Part shown: in pieces, positions 17,674-25,885 of the stretch | Numbering within the stretch: position 1 is the stretch's first letter | How the letters are laid out: each line of letters begins with the position of its first letter | From: Blastococcus aurantiacus | GTDB lineage: Bacteria > Actinomycetota > Actinomycetes > Mycobacteriales > Geodermatophilaceae | Length of the DNA stretch: 64,000 bases | Assembly (NCBI RefSeq): GCF_900102425.1 | Contig: NZ_FNBT01000003.1 | Location: forward strand, 310,001-374,000 | Direction: 5' to 3' | Position numbers and translations under genes: made by a program | The notes under the pieces: generated by a model | Database searches by the model: none | Seen by the model: the letters and a program-made list of their open reading frames with translations, nothing else | What the model was told of the DNA's origin: nothing

Positions 17674-18323
17674 CATGGGTTGAGGCCGAGGGTGGTCATG
17701 CGCTGGGTGTGCGCGCTGGTGATGCGGTCGATCAACCGGCCGACGCCGGCCAGGTCGCCGGTCCCGGTGATGATCAGCTCGGCCAGCCCGTCGTGCTCGG
17801 CGATGACCGCCTGCGAGCGGGTGATGGCCTCCCCGACCAGCCGCCGTCCCCACAGCGCCAGCCGGCCGGCCAGCCGGCGGTCGGCCTCGATGGCCGCGCG
17901 GACCTCGCGGACGGCGAAGTCGGCGTGCCCGGTGTCGTCGAGCACCTCCAGCACGAGGTCCCGGTCGGGCTCCGGGAGGAACGCCGCGATCTCGCGGTAG
18001 AAGTCGGCGGCCAGGCCGTCGCCGACGTAGGCCTTCACCAGGCCCTCGAGCCAGGTGCTCGGCCGGGTGCTCTCGTGGAAGGTGTCCAGCGCGGAGGTGA
18101 AGGGGGCCATCGCCGCGGCGGGGTCGGCCCCCAGCTCCGTGAGCCGCTCGGTGAGCCGCACGTGGTGGGCGATCTCGGCCGCCGCCATCCGGGCCAGGGC
18201 TGCCCGCCCGGTGAGCGTGGGGGCCAGCCGGGCGTCCTCGGCGAGCCGGTCGAAGGCGGTCAGCTCGGCGTAGGCCAGCACCCCCAGCAGATCGACGACG
18301 GCTCCGGGCTCGGGCTGGCTCAC
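17673..18323 (-). CDS. ferritin-like fold protein (MiaE-like)
   Basis: A 216-residue all-helical protein, counterpart of Rv3210c. The carboxylate-bridged diiron pattern is visible as ELTAFDRLAEDARL in helix 1, AAAEIAHHVRL (ExxHH-like) in helix 2, FYREIAAFLPEPDRDLV, and DDTGHADFAVREV in helix 4. This is the ferritin-like fold also used by the tRNA hydroxylase MiaE; the actual oxidase or hydroxylase substrate is unknown. The GTG start at 18323 has GAGGAG upstream. It is divergent from the DEAD-box helicase. Confidence 0.8.
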   Translation of the reverse strand: MSQPEPGAVVDLLGVLAYAELTAFDRLAEDARLAPTLTGRAALARMAAAEIAHHVRLTERLTELGADPAAAMAPFTSALDTFHESTRPSTWLEGLVKAYVGDGLAADFYREIAAFLPEPDRDLVLEVLDDTGHADFAVREVRAAIEADRRLAGRLALWGRRLVGEAITRSQAVIAEHDGLAELIITGTGDLAGVGRLIDRITSAHTQRMTTLGLNP

Positions 18324-18423
18324 ACGGTCTCCTCGGCTCGGGCGGGTGCAGCGACACTCCCCCCATGAGTGGGGCAGACCACATCATGCGTGCGGCGGGC
18401 CGAGGCTAACCGGCGCCCCGCGC

Positions 18424-18429
18424 TACCAT
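18424..18429 (+). promoter_or_regulatory. -10 hexamer TACCAT upstream of the DEAD-box helicase
   Basis: TACCAT matches TANNNT. It overlaps the first in-frame ATG (18428), which argues against that ATG as the translation start and gives a leader of about 215 nt. Confidence 0.4.
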
Positions 18430-18435
18430 GGGCGT

Positions 18436-18652
18436 CGGTGGGCTCCACGGCTCACCGTGTATTCGTGCGCTGACGACCGTCGGACGACGCCCCCTCCGGG
18501 CCGTCTCCCGGGCAGGTCCCGCAGGGACGCCCGGTCATGCTGGCCGCGTCGGCGCTGGAAACCGATCCCGCGACAACCGACCCGGGACAGGTCCGACGCC
18601 GCGGATCCCCGCCGCCGGAACCGGTCCCCCCAGCAGACCAGAGGCGAGACCG
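18436..18652 (+). promoter_or_regulatory. candidate structured 5' leader of the DEAD-box helicase gene
   Basis: About 215 nt of non-coding-like sequence (codons such as AGA, ATT, TCA and CGA that the neighbours avoid) between the likely promoter and the conserved protein start. It contains a strong stem at 18508-18534: CCGGGC with GCCCGG outside, and GTCCC with GGGAC around a 3-nt loop. A cold or autoregulatory leader is possible but unproven. Confidence 0.4.
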
Positions 18653-20374
18653 CTGACCTCCACCGAGAACGACACCCCCACCACCGACCTGCCGGCCGTC
18701 GAGCTGGAGCACGCCGAGTCCGGCGCTCCCGACCCCGAGCAGCTCGAGCAGACCGTCGAGTCCCTGGGCGGCGCCCCCGTCGCCCCGGACAGCCCGCTGT
18801 TCAGCGACTTCGACGTGCATCCCGACATCGTGGCCGCGCTGGCCGAGGCCGGGATCACCCGGACCTTCGCCATCCAGGAGCTCACGCTCCCGCTCGCGCT
18901 GGCCGGCAACGACCTCATCGGCCAGGCGCGCACCGGCACCGGCAAGACCCTCGGCTTCGGCGTGCCCATGCTGCAGCGGGTCACCCCGCCGGCCGAGGGC
19001 GGCGACGGTGTCCCGCAGGCGCTGGTCGTCGTCCCCACCCGCGAGCTGTGCGTGCAGGTGGCCCGCGACCTCGGCGCCGCCGGCGTCAAGCGCGGCATCC
19101 GCGTGCAGGCCATCTACGGCGGTCGCGCCTTCGAGCCGCAGATCGAGGCCCTGCGCAACGGGGTCGAGGTCGTCGTGGGCACGCCGGGCCGGCTCCTCGA
19201 CCTGGCGCAGCGCGGCGACCTGATCCTGGGCAAGGTGAAGGCGCTCGTCCTGGACGAGGCCGACGAGATGCTCGACCTGGGCTTCCTGCCCGACATCGAG
19301 CGGGTGCTGGCGATGGTCCCGGAGAAGCGGCAGACGATGCTCTTCTCGGCCACGATGCCCGGCCCGATCGTGACGTTGTCGCGCACGTTCATGACCCAGC
19401 CGACCCACATCCGCGCCCACGGCAACGACGAGGGCTCGACGGTCCCGCAGACCACCCAGTTCATCTACCGGGCGCACAACCTCGACAAGCCCGAGCTGCT
19501 CTCCCGCGTGCTGCAGGCCCGCGACCGCGGCCTGGTGATGGTCTTCTGCCGCACCAAGCGCACCGCGCAGAAGGTCGCCGACGAGCTGGTCGACCGCGGG
19601 TTCGCCGCGGCCGCGGTGCACGGTGACCTCGGCCAGGGCGCCCGCGAGCAGGCGCTGCGCGCCTTCCGCAGCGGCAAGGTCGACGTCCTGGTCGCCACCG
19701 ACGTCGCCGCCCGCGGCATCGACGTCACCGGCGTCAGCCACGTCGTGAACTACCAGTGCCCCGAGGACGAGAAGACCTACGTGCACCGCATCGGCCGCAC
19801 CGGCCGCGCCGGGAGCACCGGCGTCGCGGTCACCCTCGTCGACTGGGACGACATCCCGCGGTGGCAGCTGATCAACAAGGCGCTGGACCTGGGCTTCGAC
19901 GACCCGCCGGAGACCTACTCCACCTCGCCGTGGGTCTACACCGACCTCGACGTCCCCGAGGGCGCGAAGGGGCGGCTGCCCCGCTCGCAGCGCACCCGCG
20001 AGGGCCTGGAGGCCGAGACCCTCGAGGACCTCGGCGAGACCGGCAAGCGCAACCGCCCGACCGACGGCGGCGACCGCGGCCCCCGCGGCCGCGGCGACGG
20101 CGACCGTCCCGCCCGGGGCGACCGTCCGGCCGGCGACGACGGTCCCGCCGGCGGCGGCAAGAGCCGGCCGCGTCGGCGCACCCGCAGCGGTGCCGGTTCG
20201 GGCGCCGAGGGCGAGTCCGCGGCTCCGGCCGGGTCCGGCCCGGCCGCCCCGCAGGCACAGGACGGCGAGGGCGGCGCGCCCCGGCCGCGCCGCCGTCGCC
20301 GTCGTGGTGGCGCGGGCCGCGGTGGCGCGGAGTCGACCGCCGGCGGTGGCGCGGAGCCGGCCGCCGGCGCCTGA
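18653..20374 (+). CDS. DEAD-box RNA helicase, RhlE-like
   Basis: ATP-dependent RNA helicase, counterpart of Rv3211 (rhlE). Motifs in order: Q-motif region ITRTFAIQELTLPLALAG, motif I ARTGTGKT, Ia VVVPTRELCVQV, GG at YGGRAFEPQ, Ib TPGRLLDL, DEAD in VLDEADEMLD, SAT in FSATMPG, then RecA2 motifs GLVMVFCRTKRTA, DVLVATDVAARGIDV and HRIGRTGRAG. The C-terminus is a long Arg/Gly/Pro/Ala-rich tail for RNA binding. The conserved protein starts at CTG 18653 after GAGGCGAG; the only canonical in-frame start, ATG 18428, adds 75 residues that do not look coding. The stop overlaps the next start. Confidence 0.88.
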   Translation: MTSTENDTPTTDLPAVELEHAESGAPDPEQLEQTVESLGGAPVAPDSPLFSDFDVHPDIVAALAEAGITRTFAIQELTLPLALAGNDLIGQARTGTGKTLGFGVPMLQRVTPPAEGGDGVPQALVVVPTRELCVQVARDLGAAGVKRGIRVQAIYGGRAFEPQIEALRNGVEVVVGTPGRLLDLAQRGDLILGKVKALVLDEADEMLDLGFLPDIERVLAMVPEKRQTMLFSATMPGPIVTLSRTFMTQPTHIRAHGNDEGSTVPQTTQFIYRAHNLDKPELLSRVLQARDRGLVMVFCRTKRTAQKVADELVDRGFAAAAVHGDLGQGAREQALRAFRSGKVDVLVATDVAARGIDVTGVSHVVNYQCPEDEKTYVHRIGRTGRAGSTGVAVTLVDWDDIPRWQLINKALDLGFDDPPETYSTSPWVYTDLDVPEGAKGRLPRSQRTREGLEAETLEDLGETGKRNRPTDGGDRGPRGRGDGDRPARGDRPAGDDGPAGGGKSRPRRRTRSGAGSGAEGESAAPAGSGPAAPQAQDGEGGAPRPRRRRRRGGAGRGGAESTAGGGAEPAAGA

Positions 20375-21498
20375 TGGCACGGTCGCCGTCCCGCCCGCCC
20401 CTGCGGGTGTGGGTGTGGATCGCGGCCACCCTGGCGCTCGTCGTCGTCGCCGGTCTGCTGTGGCGGAACTCCGACGCGGCGGCCACCGAGAGCACCACGT
20501 CCGCACCGGCCGACGTCCCCACGGGGGCGCCGGCCGGTGCCGTCGAGGAGGCCTGGTCGGCCGACGGTGACGCGCTGCCCGCCGACGTCGTCGAGGAGGG
20601 CCGCGTCGTCGTCGGCTCGGACCACGGCGTGCGCGCCCTGGACGTCGTCACCGGCGAGGTGGCGTGGCAGTACACCCGCAGCAACGCCCGGCTGTGCGGC
20701 CTGACGGTCGCCGACGGCGTCGCGGTCGCGGTCTTCCGCACCGCCGGGCGCTGCGACGAGGCGGTCGCCCTCGAGGCGGGCACCGGCGTGCGTGCCTGGA
20801 CCCGGAACATGAGCCTGCGGGGGGACGCCGTCATCGGCTCCACCACGTCGATCGTGCTGGCCAGCGGCCCCACCGGCGTCGTGACCTTCGACCCGCGGGG
20901 CAACAACCTCCGGTGGCGAGCCGCTCCCGACGAGGGCTGCACCTGGGCCGGTGCCGTGGCCGGGAGCGCCGGGGTGGCGGTGCTGGAGCGCTGCCCGGAC
21001 GACGACGTGCGGGTGCGCCTGTACGACGGTTTCGAGGGCACCGAGCTCTGGACGGTCGACGTGCCCGGGGACGCCGACCCGTCACTGCTGGGCGCCGACG
21101 AGCTGGTCGGCGTGCGCGTCGGTGCCGAGGTGCGGCTGTTCGCGCCCGAGGACGGCGCACTGCGCACCACCCTGCCCGTCGAGCCGGCGGAGGCGGCCGC
21201 GCAGACGACGGCCGCCGGGCTCGCGCTGGTGCGCACCGGGAACGTCCTCTCGGCGATCGACCCGGCGTCGGGGAGCACCCGCTGGTCGGTCCCGGCCGAC
21301 GGGCTGCCGGCCGCGGCCCCGGTCGAGACCGGGGAGGTGGTCGTGCCGACCACCGAGGGCTTCGTGCGGATCGACGCGCTGAGCGGGCTCGAGCTGGGTC
21401 GGCTGCCGGCCTCCGACGTCCCCTCCGACGGGGTGGTGGCCGTCGTCGGTCCGGTCGTCGTCCTGCGTCTGGACGACGGGGTGCGCGGCTACCGCTGA
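20374..21498 (+). CDS. membrane-anchored PQQ-like beta-propeller protein
   Basis: A 374-residue protein, positional counterpart of Rv3212. There is one N-terminal transmembrane anchor (VWVWIAATLALVVVAGLLW, residues 12-30), then a Thr/Ala-rich linker and a repeat-built beta-propeller domain. Blades show the quinoprotein-like pattern, for example VRALDVVTGEVAWQY, VALEAGTGVRAWTR and LSAIDPASGSTRWSV. No catalytic site is evident, so it is probably an extracytoplasmic scaffold or binding protein. The ATG overlaps the helicase TGA by one base (TGATG), which implies translational coupling, odd for a cytoplasmic helicase and an exported protein. Confidence 0.82.
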   Translation: MARSPSRPPLRVWVWIAATLALVVVAGLLWRNSDAAATESTTSAPADVPTGAPAGAVEEAWSADGDALPADVVEEGRVVVGSDHGVRALDVVTGEVAWQYTRSNARLCGLTVADGVAVAVFRTAGRCDEAVALEAGTGVRAWTRNMSLRGDAVIGSTTSIVLASGPTGVVTFDPRGNNLRWRAAPDEGCTWAGAVAGSAGVAVLERCPDDDVRVRLYDGFEGTELWTVDVPGDADPSLLGADELVGVRVGAEVRLFAPEDGALRTTLPVEPAEAAAQTTAAGLALVRTGNVLSAIDPASGSTRWSVPADGLPAAAPVETGEVVVPTTEGFVRIDALSGLELGRLPASDVPSDGVVAVVGPVVVLRLDDGVRGYR

Positions 21499-21500
21499 CA

Positions 21501-21561
21501 GAAGGACCCCGTCCTCCCCACCCCTCGCACGCTCGGGGCGGTGCCCGGGACGGGGCCGTCG
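21501..21561 (+). repeat. dispersed hairpin repeat copy 3
   Basis: Forward copy beginning 3 nt after the stop of the beta-propeller gene: AGAAGGACCCCGTCC arm, CCCCTCGCACGCTCGGGGCG core, GGGACGGGGCCGTC closing arm. Confidence 0.85.
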
Positions 21562-21605
21562 GGCCGGACGGCGGTCCCGGCGGAGTTCAGGGCACACTCG
21601 GGTAC

Positions 21606-22514
21606 ATGGTCCTGCCCGGTGCCTCCGACTCCCCTGCCCCGCCGGCCGTCGCGCCGAACGATCTACGCCAGCTGGCCGATCACAACGCGTCCTCGCGCAC
21701 GTTCGAGGGCGGCGCCGGCCCGCTCGCCGCGCTGGACACCGGCCCCGGCCCGGAGGGCACGGTTCTCATGGTCGCCGGCTACACCGGGAGCAAGGAGGAC
21801 TTCGCCCCGCTGCTGGCGCCGCTGTCGGCCTCCGGCTACCGGGTGGTCGCCATCGACCAGCGCGGCCAGTTCGAGTCCCCCGGCCCCGACGACCCCAGCC
21901 GCTACTCGGTGGCCGAGCTGGCCGAGGACGTCGTCGCCGTCGCCCGGGTGCTCCGTGAGGAGTCCGGCGCTCCCCTGCACCTGCTGGGCCACAGCTTCGG
22001 CGGCCTGGTCACCCGCGCCGCCGTCCTGACCGAACCGGAGCTGTTCCGCTCCTTCACGCTTCTCGGTTCCGGGCCCGCCGCGCTCACCGGCGGCCGCGCC
22101 GAGCTGCTGGACCACCTGGCCCCGCTGCTGGACGAGGGCGGCGTGGAGCTGGTGCACCGGACGATGGAGCAGCTGGCGATGACCGACCCGAAGGCACAGG
22201 CGGTGCCGGCGCCGACGCGGGAGTTCTACGCGCGCCGCTTCCTGCGCAACTCCGGCCCGGGGCTGCGTGGCATGGCCGACGCGATGACGTCCGAGCCCGA
22301 CCGGGTCGAGGAACTCAAGGCGATCGGCGTGCCGGTGCTCGTGGCCCACGGCGAGGCCGACGACGCGTGGATGCCGCACGTGCAGGAGGACATGGCGAAG
22401 CGGCTCGGCGCACGGCACGAGGTCATCGAGGACTCGATCCACTCCCCCGCCGTCGAGAACCCGCCGAAGACGGTCGCCGTCCTCTGCGACTTCTGGGGGT
22501 CGGTCGCGGCATGA
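21606..22514 (+). CDS. alpha/beta hydrolase
   Basis: A 302-residue serine-type alpha/beta-hydrolase. Motifs: TVLMVAGYTGSKEDF (oxyanion loop with Gly-Tyr rather than His-Gly), VVAIDQRGQFESPGP, nucleophile elbow LLGHSFGGLVT, acid in LVAHGEADDAWMP, and catalytic His in EDSIHSPAVENP. The pattern fits carboxylesterase or peroxidase-like hydrolases; substrate unknown. Its stop overlaps the DUF2236 start by 4 nt (ATGA), so the two products are probably made together. The ATG at 21606 follows a repeat copy by 44 nt. Confidence 0.83.
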   Translation: MVLPGASDSPAPPAVAPNDLRQLADHNASSRTFEGGAGPLAALDTGPGPEGTVLMVAGYTGSKEDFAPLLAPLSASGYRVVAIDQRGQFESPGPDDPSRYSVAELAEDVVAVARVLREESGAPLHLLGHSFGGLVTRAAVLTEPELFRSFTLLGSGPAALTGGRAELLDHLAPLLDEGGVELVHRTMEQLAMTDPKAQAVPAPTREFYARRFLRNSGPGLRGMADAMTSEPDRVEELKAIGVPVLVAHGEADDAWMPHVQEDMAKRLGARHEVIEDSIHSPAVENPPKTVAVLCDFWGSVAA

Positions 22515-23392
22515 GCCGCCTGGCGCCGCTCCCCTCCCCGGACGACTGGACCGCCGAGGAGGACCGGCTGGGGTTCTTCGGCCCCGGCAGCGTGACCTGG
22601 CGGGTCCACGGTGACCCCGCGTATCACCTCGGCGCCATGCGGTCGCTGATGATCCAGGCCCTGCACCCGGTCGCCATGGACGGCGTGGCGCGCAACTCCG
22701 CCGGCTTCAAGGACGACTGGTGGATGCGGATCACCAGGACCGGCCAGTACATGGAGACCGCCGTCTACGGGACGCGGACCGAGGCCCGCCGGATGGCCGC
22801 CCGCGTGCGGGGCTACCACCGGAAGCTGTCGGGGGTCGAGGAGACGACCGGCCGGGCGTACCGCGTCGACGACCCCGACCTGCTGCTCTGGGTGCACAAC
22901 TGTGCGGTCGACTCGATCCTGTCGACGACGCGCCGGGCCGGCCTGGCGCTCACGGACGAGGAAGCCGACCGCTACGTGGCGGAGCAGGTGGCGTTCGCGC
23001 ACCTCGTGGGTGTGCCGCTGGAGACCGTGCCGAGGTCGGTGGCCGAGATGGACGCCTACTTCGAGGCGATCCGCCCGTCGCTGGCGGCCACCCCGGCGGC
23101 CGTGAAGGGCGTGCGCGACCTGTTCCTCCCGCCGATGCCCGGGTGGCTGCAGCTGCTGACTCCGGCCCGGCCGGTCTGGGGTTCGCTCGCGGGGCTGTGC
23201 TTCGCACTGCTTCCCGCGTGGGCCCGGCGGATGTACTCCCTGCCGGGGCTGGCGCTCACCGACGCCGCGGCGACCGCCGGGCTGCGGGCCTTCCGGGCCG
23301 GCTTCCTGGCGCTGCCGCAGCGGGCGTACCGCTCACCGATCGTGCGGGCCGGCTACGACCGGGTCGGCGGCGCGGAGCGGCTCAGCGCCTGA
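22511..23392 (+). CDS. DUF2236 (MpaB-like) oxygenase family protein
   Basis: A 293-residue helical protein of the DUF2236/MpaB/Lcp family, whose studied members (latex-clearing protein Lcp) are b-type heme oxygenases. Conserved features: LGFFGPGSVTWRVHGDPAY, MRSLMIQALHPVAMDGVA with the family His, YGTRTEARRMAARVRGYH, and the heme-region-like DPDLLLWVHNCAVDSILST. No signal peptide. Translationally coupled to the hydrolase before it. It lacks one-to-one evidence for a substrate; heme binding is inferred from the family. Confidence 0.85.
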   Translation: MSRLAPLPSPDDWTAEEDRLGFFGPGSVTWRVHGDPAYHLGAMRSLMIQALHPVAMDGVARNSAGFKDDWWMRITRTGQYMETAVYGTRTEARRMAARVRGYHRKLSGVEETTGRAYRVDDPDLLLWVHNCAVDSILSTTRRAGLALTDEEADRYVAEQVAFAHLVGVPLETVPRSVAEMDAYFEAIRPSLAATPAAVKGVRDLFLPPMPGWLQLLTPARPVWGSLAGLCFALLPAWARRMYSLPGLALTDAAATAGLRAFRAGFLALPQRAYRSPIVRAGYDRVGGAERLSA

Positions 23393-23394
23393 CG

Positions 23395-23459
23395 TAGGAC
23401 CCCGGTGCCCCCCCACGCCTCGCACGCTCGGCGCGGGTGCCTGCACCGGGGCCGTTCCA
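23395..23459 (+). repeat. dispersed hairpin repeat copy 4
   Basis: Fills the whole gap between two convergent stop codons (23392 and 23460): TAGGACCCCGGTG arm, CGCCTCGCACGCTCGGCGCGG core, GCACCGGGGCCGTTCCA closing arm. The arm change GTC to GGTG is matched by a compensating change in the other arm. Confidence 0.85.
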
Positions 23460-24323
23460 TCAAGTAGCCAGGTCGTCCTCGGCGAGGAAGCTCCACGGCT
23501 CGCGGGCCGGCGTCGCGGCCTGGCCGGTGGGGCAGGCCGGCCGGAAGTCGCACCAGCCGCACTGCCTGCCGGGCACTGCCGGGAAGGCGACGTCGGGGTC
23601 CTGCCCGTCGTCCACGGCCTGCAGCGCCGCCCCGATGTCGATCGCGACGTCCTCGGCCCGGCGGGCGTGGTTGGCCAGCGACCGCTCGGTGTGCTCGAAG
23701 GAGGCCACCGTCCCGGTGGGCACGTGGTGCAGCTCCACCCGCGTGCAGGGACGGCGCAGCGTGCGGCGGACGGCGAGCACGTAGAGCGCCAGCGCCTGGG
23801 AGCCGCGGGCCTCGTCGTCGGTGCTGGGGTTGCGGCCGGTCTTGTAGTCGACGACCACCAGCTCCTCGCCGCGCTCGTCGATGCGGTCGACCCGGCCGGA
23901 CAGCGTCATGCGCTCGGTGGTGGTGCTGACCGTGCGCTCCCGGGCGCGCGGCTCCACCTCGGGATCGAGGTCGGCGACGAAGTCGGTGAGCCAGCCGGCC
24001 GCACGGGCCCGCCAGCGGTCGGACTGCTCGTCGTCGCGGAAGCCGGCCGGGGTCCAGGCGGCGTACAGCAGCTGCCGCGCCGACGCGGGCGTCCGGCGCT
24101 CGACGGGCAGGTCGTACCACTGCGTGAGCACCTGGTGCAGCGCCGTCCCCACCGTGTGGTGGGCGAACCGCGGACCCCGCTGGGGGCTGGGCCGGTCGAC
24201 GTTGGCGTACCGGTAGCGCCGCGGGCAGTCGGAGAAGTCGGCCAGCGACTTGGGCGAGGCCCTCAGCAGCCGCCGTGGCATGCCGGGCAGGACCGACTGC
24301 CCGGCGTCCGAGGGGTTGCGCAT
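23460..24323 (-). CDS. RecB-family PD-(D/E)xK exonuclease-like protein with Fe-S cluster
   Basis: A 287-residue stand-alone RecB/Cas4-type nuclease domain. Seen: N-terminal Cys in LADFSDCPRRYRY, His in GTALHQVL, the core TLSGRVDRIDERG and LVVVDYKTGRNP (GxxDR and VDxK), and C-terminal cysteines CGWCDFRPAC. The C...Cx2Cx5C spacing matches 4Fe-4S nucleases such as AddB, AdnA and Cas4. No cas genes are near, so a general DNA-repair role is likely. The ATG at 24323 has TACCGT 6 nt upstream (leaderless), supporting this start. Confidence 0.85.
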   Translation of the reverse strand: MRNPSDAGQSVLPGMPRRLLRASPKSLADFSDCPRRYRYANVDRPSPQRGPRFAHHTVGTALHQVLTQWYDLPVERRTPASARQLLYAAWTPAGFRDDEQSDRWRARAAGWLTDFVADLDPEVEPRARERTVSTTTERMTLSGRVDRIDERGEELVVVDYKTGRNPSTDDEARGSQALALYVLAVRRTLRRPCTRVELHHVPTGTVASFEHTERSLANHARRAEDVAIDIGAALQAVDDGQDPDVAFPAVPGRQCGWCDFRPACPTGQAATPAREPWSFLAEDDLAT

Positions 24324-24329
24324 GGCGTC

Positions 24330-24335
24330 ACGGTA
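24330..24335 (-). promoter_or_regulatory. -10 hexamer TACCGT for leaderless RecB-like gene
   Basis: On the minus strand TACCGT ends 6 nt before the ATG at 24323, with no ribosome binding site between. Confidence 0.5.
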
Positions 24336-24359
24336 ACGAGGGAGGACGACGGTCCGCGG

Positions 24360-25217
24360 TCAGTCGCGGAAGGGCGCGGCACCGGTTCCGGCAGCGACCA
24401 GCGCCTCGAACTGCTCCGGGTCGGTGGTGCAGGCGCCGATGGGCGTCGTCTTGTTCGTGCCGTGGTAGTCGCTCGACCCCGTGGTGAGCAGCCCGAGGTC
24501 GGCGGCCAGCCCCTGCATGTGGGCCCGTTCGTCGTCGCTGTGGTCGGGGTGGTCGACCTCGAGGCCCAGCAGACCCGCCTCGGCCATCGCCGCGACCGCG
24601 GCGTCGTCGAGCACCCGGCCCCGCTTCGTGGCCAGGCCGTGCGCGAAGACGGGCACTCCCCCGGCGGCGCGGACCAGCGCGATGCCCTGCCGGACGTCGG
24701 TGTCGGCCTTGGTGACGTAGTAGGGGCTGCGGTGGTGCAGCAGCGTGGCGAACGCGGCGTCGACCGACTCGACCACCCCGGCGCGGACGAGGGCACGGGC
24801 GACGTGCGGCCGGCCCACGACACCACCGGCCGAGGCCTCGACGATCTCCGCCCACAGCACGGGATAGCCGTCGGCGGCCAGCGCGTCGACGATCCGCTCG
24901 CCCCGGCTGAGCCGCTCCGCCCGCAGCCGCGCCCGCTCGGCCGACAGCGCCGGGGAGTCCGGGTCGAACAGGTAGGCCAGCAGGTGGACGCTGATCGGCG
25001 GCTGGTCGTCCGGGAACCAGCGGCACGACAGCTCCATGCCCGGGACGACGGTCAGCCCGGCGGGGCGCGCGTCCCGCGCGGCCGCCCAGCCGTCGGTGGT
25101 GTCGTGGTCGGTGAGCGCGACGACGTCCAGCCCGGCGGCCCGCGCGGTCCGCATCAGCTCGGCGGGGGTCTCGGTGCCGTCGGACACCGAGGAGTGGGTG
25201 TGCAGGTCGATGCGCAT
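24360..25217 (-). CDS. PHP domain phosphoesterase (RNase AM/YciV-like)
   Basis: A 285-residue PHP-family metal-dependent phosphoesterase. Metal ligands are visible in DLHTHSSVSDGT (first His pair), LTDHDTTDGW, PGMELSC (Glu), VFAHGLATKRG, and GSSDYHGTNK near the end. The family includes RNase AM (YciV) and 3',5'-nucleoside bisphosphate phosphatases, which degrade RNA oligomers or pAp-like metabolites. The length is normal. Start chosen at the ATG beginning MRIDLHTH, where the fold begins. It is followed closely by the PH-domain gene upstream on the same strand (40 nt). Confidence 0.9.
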   Translation of the reverse strand: MRIDLHTHSSVSDGTETPAELMRTARAAGLDVVALTDHDTTDGWAAARDARPAGLTVVPGMELSCRWFPDDQPPISVHLLAYLFDPDSPALSAERARLRAERLSRGERIVDALAADGYPVLWAEIVEASAGGVVGRPHVARALVRAGVVESVDAAFATLLHHRSPYYVTKADTDVRQGIALVRAAGGVPVFAHGLATKRGRVLDDAAVAAMAEAGLLGLEVDHPDHSDDERAHMQGLAADLGLLTTGSSDYHGTNKTTPIGACTTDPEQFEALVAAGTGAAPFRD

Positions 25218-25257
25218 CAGCGCCCAGCCTGCCGCACCCGGCGGCGGCCCGCCGGGC

Positions 25258-25878
25258 TCATGGCGCCGGCGGCAGCGGCGGGATGGGCGCGGTGTCCCGC
25301 TGCACCGGCGGGGGCGGAGGTGGTGGGTCGGGGTTGCCCTCGTCGTCCCCGCTGGCCGCGCCGCCCCAGTCCGCGCTGAACAGCAGGCCGCTGACCTCCT
25401 TGTAGACCTTCTTCGCATCCGGCATGAAGGTGATGTGCCGCAGCGCCTGGTCCTGCCCGGCGGACTCGAACCGGAAGCTGCCGTAGCCCAGGATCTGGCC
25501 GAAGAACGTCTCCTCCCAGGTCAGGTCGGTGATCCGGCGCAGGGGCAGCAGCGTGACGGTGCGGACGATGACGCCCGAGGTCAGCAGCACCCGCCGCCGC
25601 GTGACGATGAAGTGCCGCATCCACCACTCGCCGACGCGCAGCGCGTAGTAGACGAGGGCCCCCAGAACCACGACCAGGCCGACCACGCTGGTGACGGCGT
25701 TGTCGGGGTCGAGCAGGAACAGGAAGCCTCCGACGGCGAACACCGGCAGGAACTTCAGGGTGGGCTCGATCAGCACCGCCCAGTGCCGCCGGGTGGCCAG
25801 GACGACGTCCTCGCCGGGGAGGAGGTACTTGTCGGCGTCCTTGCCGGCGCGGGTCGGGAGGACCGGGGACGCGGTCAT
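25258..25878 (-). CDS. bacterial PH-domain membrane protein
   Basis: A 206-residue protein with two adjacent transmembrane helices (FLPVFAVGGFLFLLDP and VVGLVVVLGALVYYAL), then a bPH_2 domain: EWWMRHFIVTRRRVLLTSG, VIVRTVTLLPLRRITDLTWE, and GYGSFRFESAG. It ends in an acidic then Pro-rich tail with a run of seven prolines. Actinobacterial bPH_2 proteins of this layout are often encoded next to PHP phosphoesterases; the function is unknown. The gene starts 8 nt after the stop of the small membrane protein. Confidence 0.83.
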   Translation of the reverse strand: MTASPVLPTRAGKDADKYLLPGEDVVLATRRHWAVLIEPTLKFLPVFAVGGFLFLLDPDNAVTSVVGLVVVLGALVYYALRVGEWWMRHFIVTRRRVLLTSGVIVRTVTLLPLRRITDLTWEETFFGQILGYGSFRFESAGQDQALRHITFMPDAKKVYKEVSGLLFSADWGGAASGDDEGNPDPPPPPPPVQRDTAPIPPLPPAP

Positions 25879-25885
25879 GCGGTGC

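Noticed and set aside
18428-18652. 75-residue N-terminal extension of the DEAD-box helicase
   Set aside because: Codon use is unlike the rest of the gene and the ATG lies within a likely -10 hexamer, so it was treated as leader.
23460-24323. Cas4 and a possible CRISPR locus
   Set aside because: The Fe-S RecB-like nuclease has Cas4-like ligands, but there are no repeats or other cas genes; a general repair nuclease is the simpler call.
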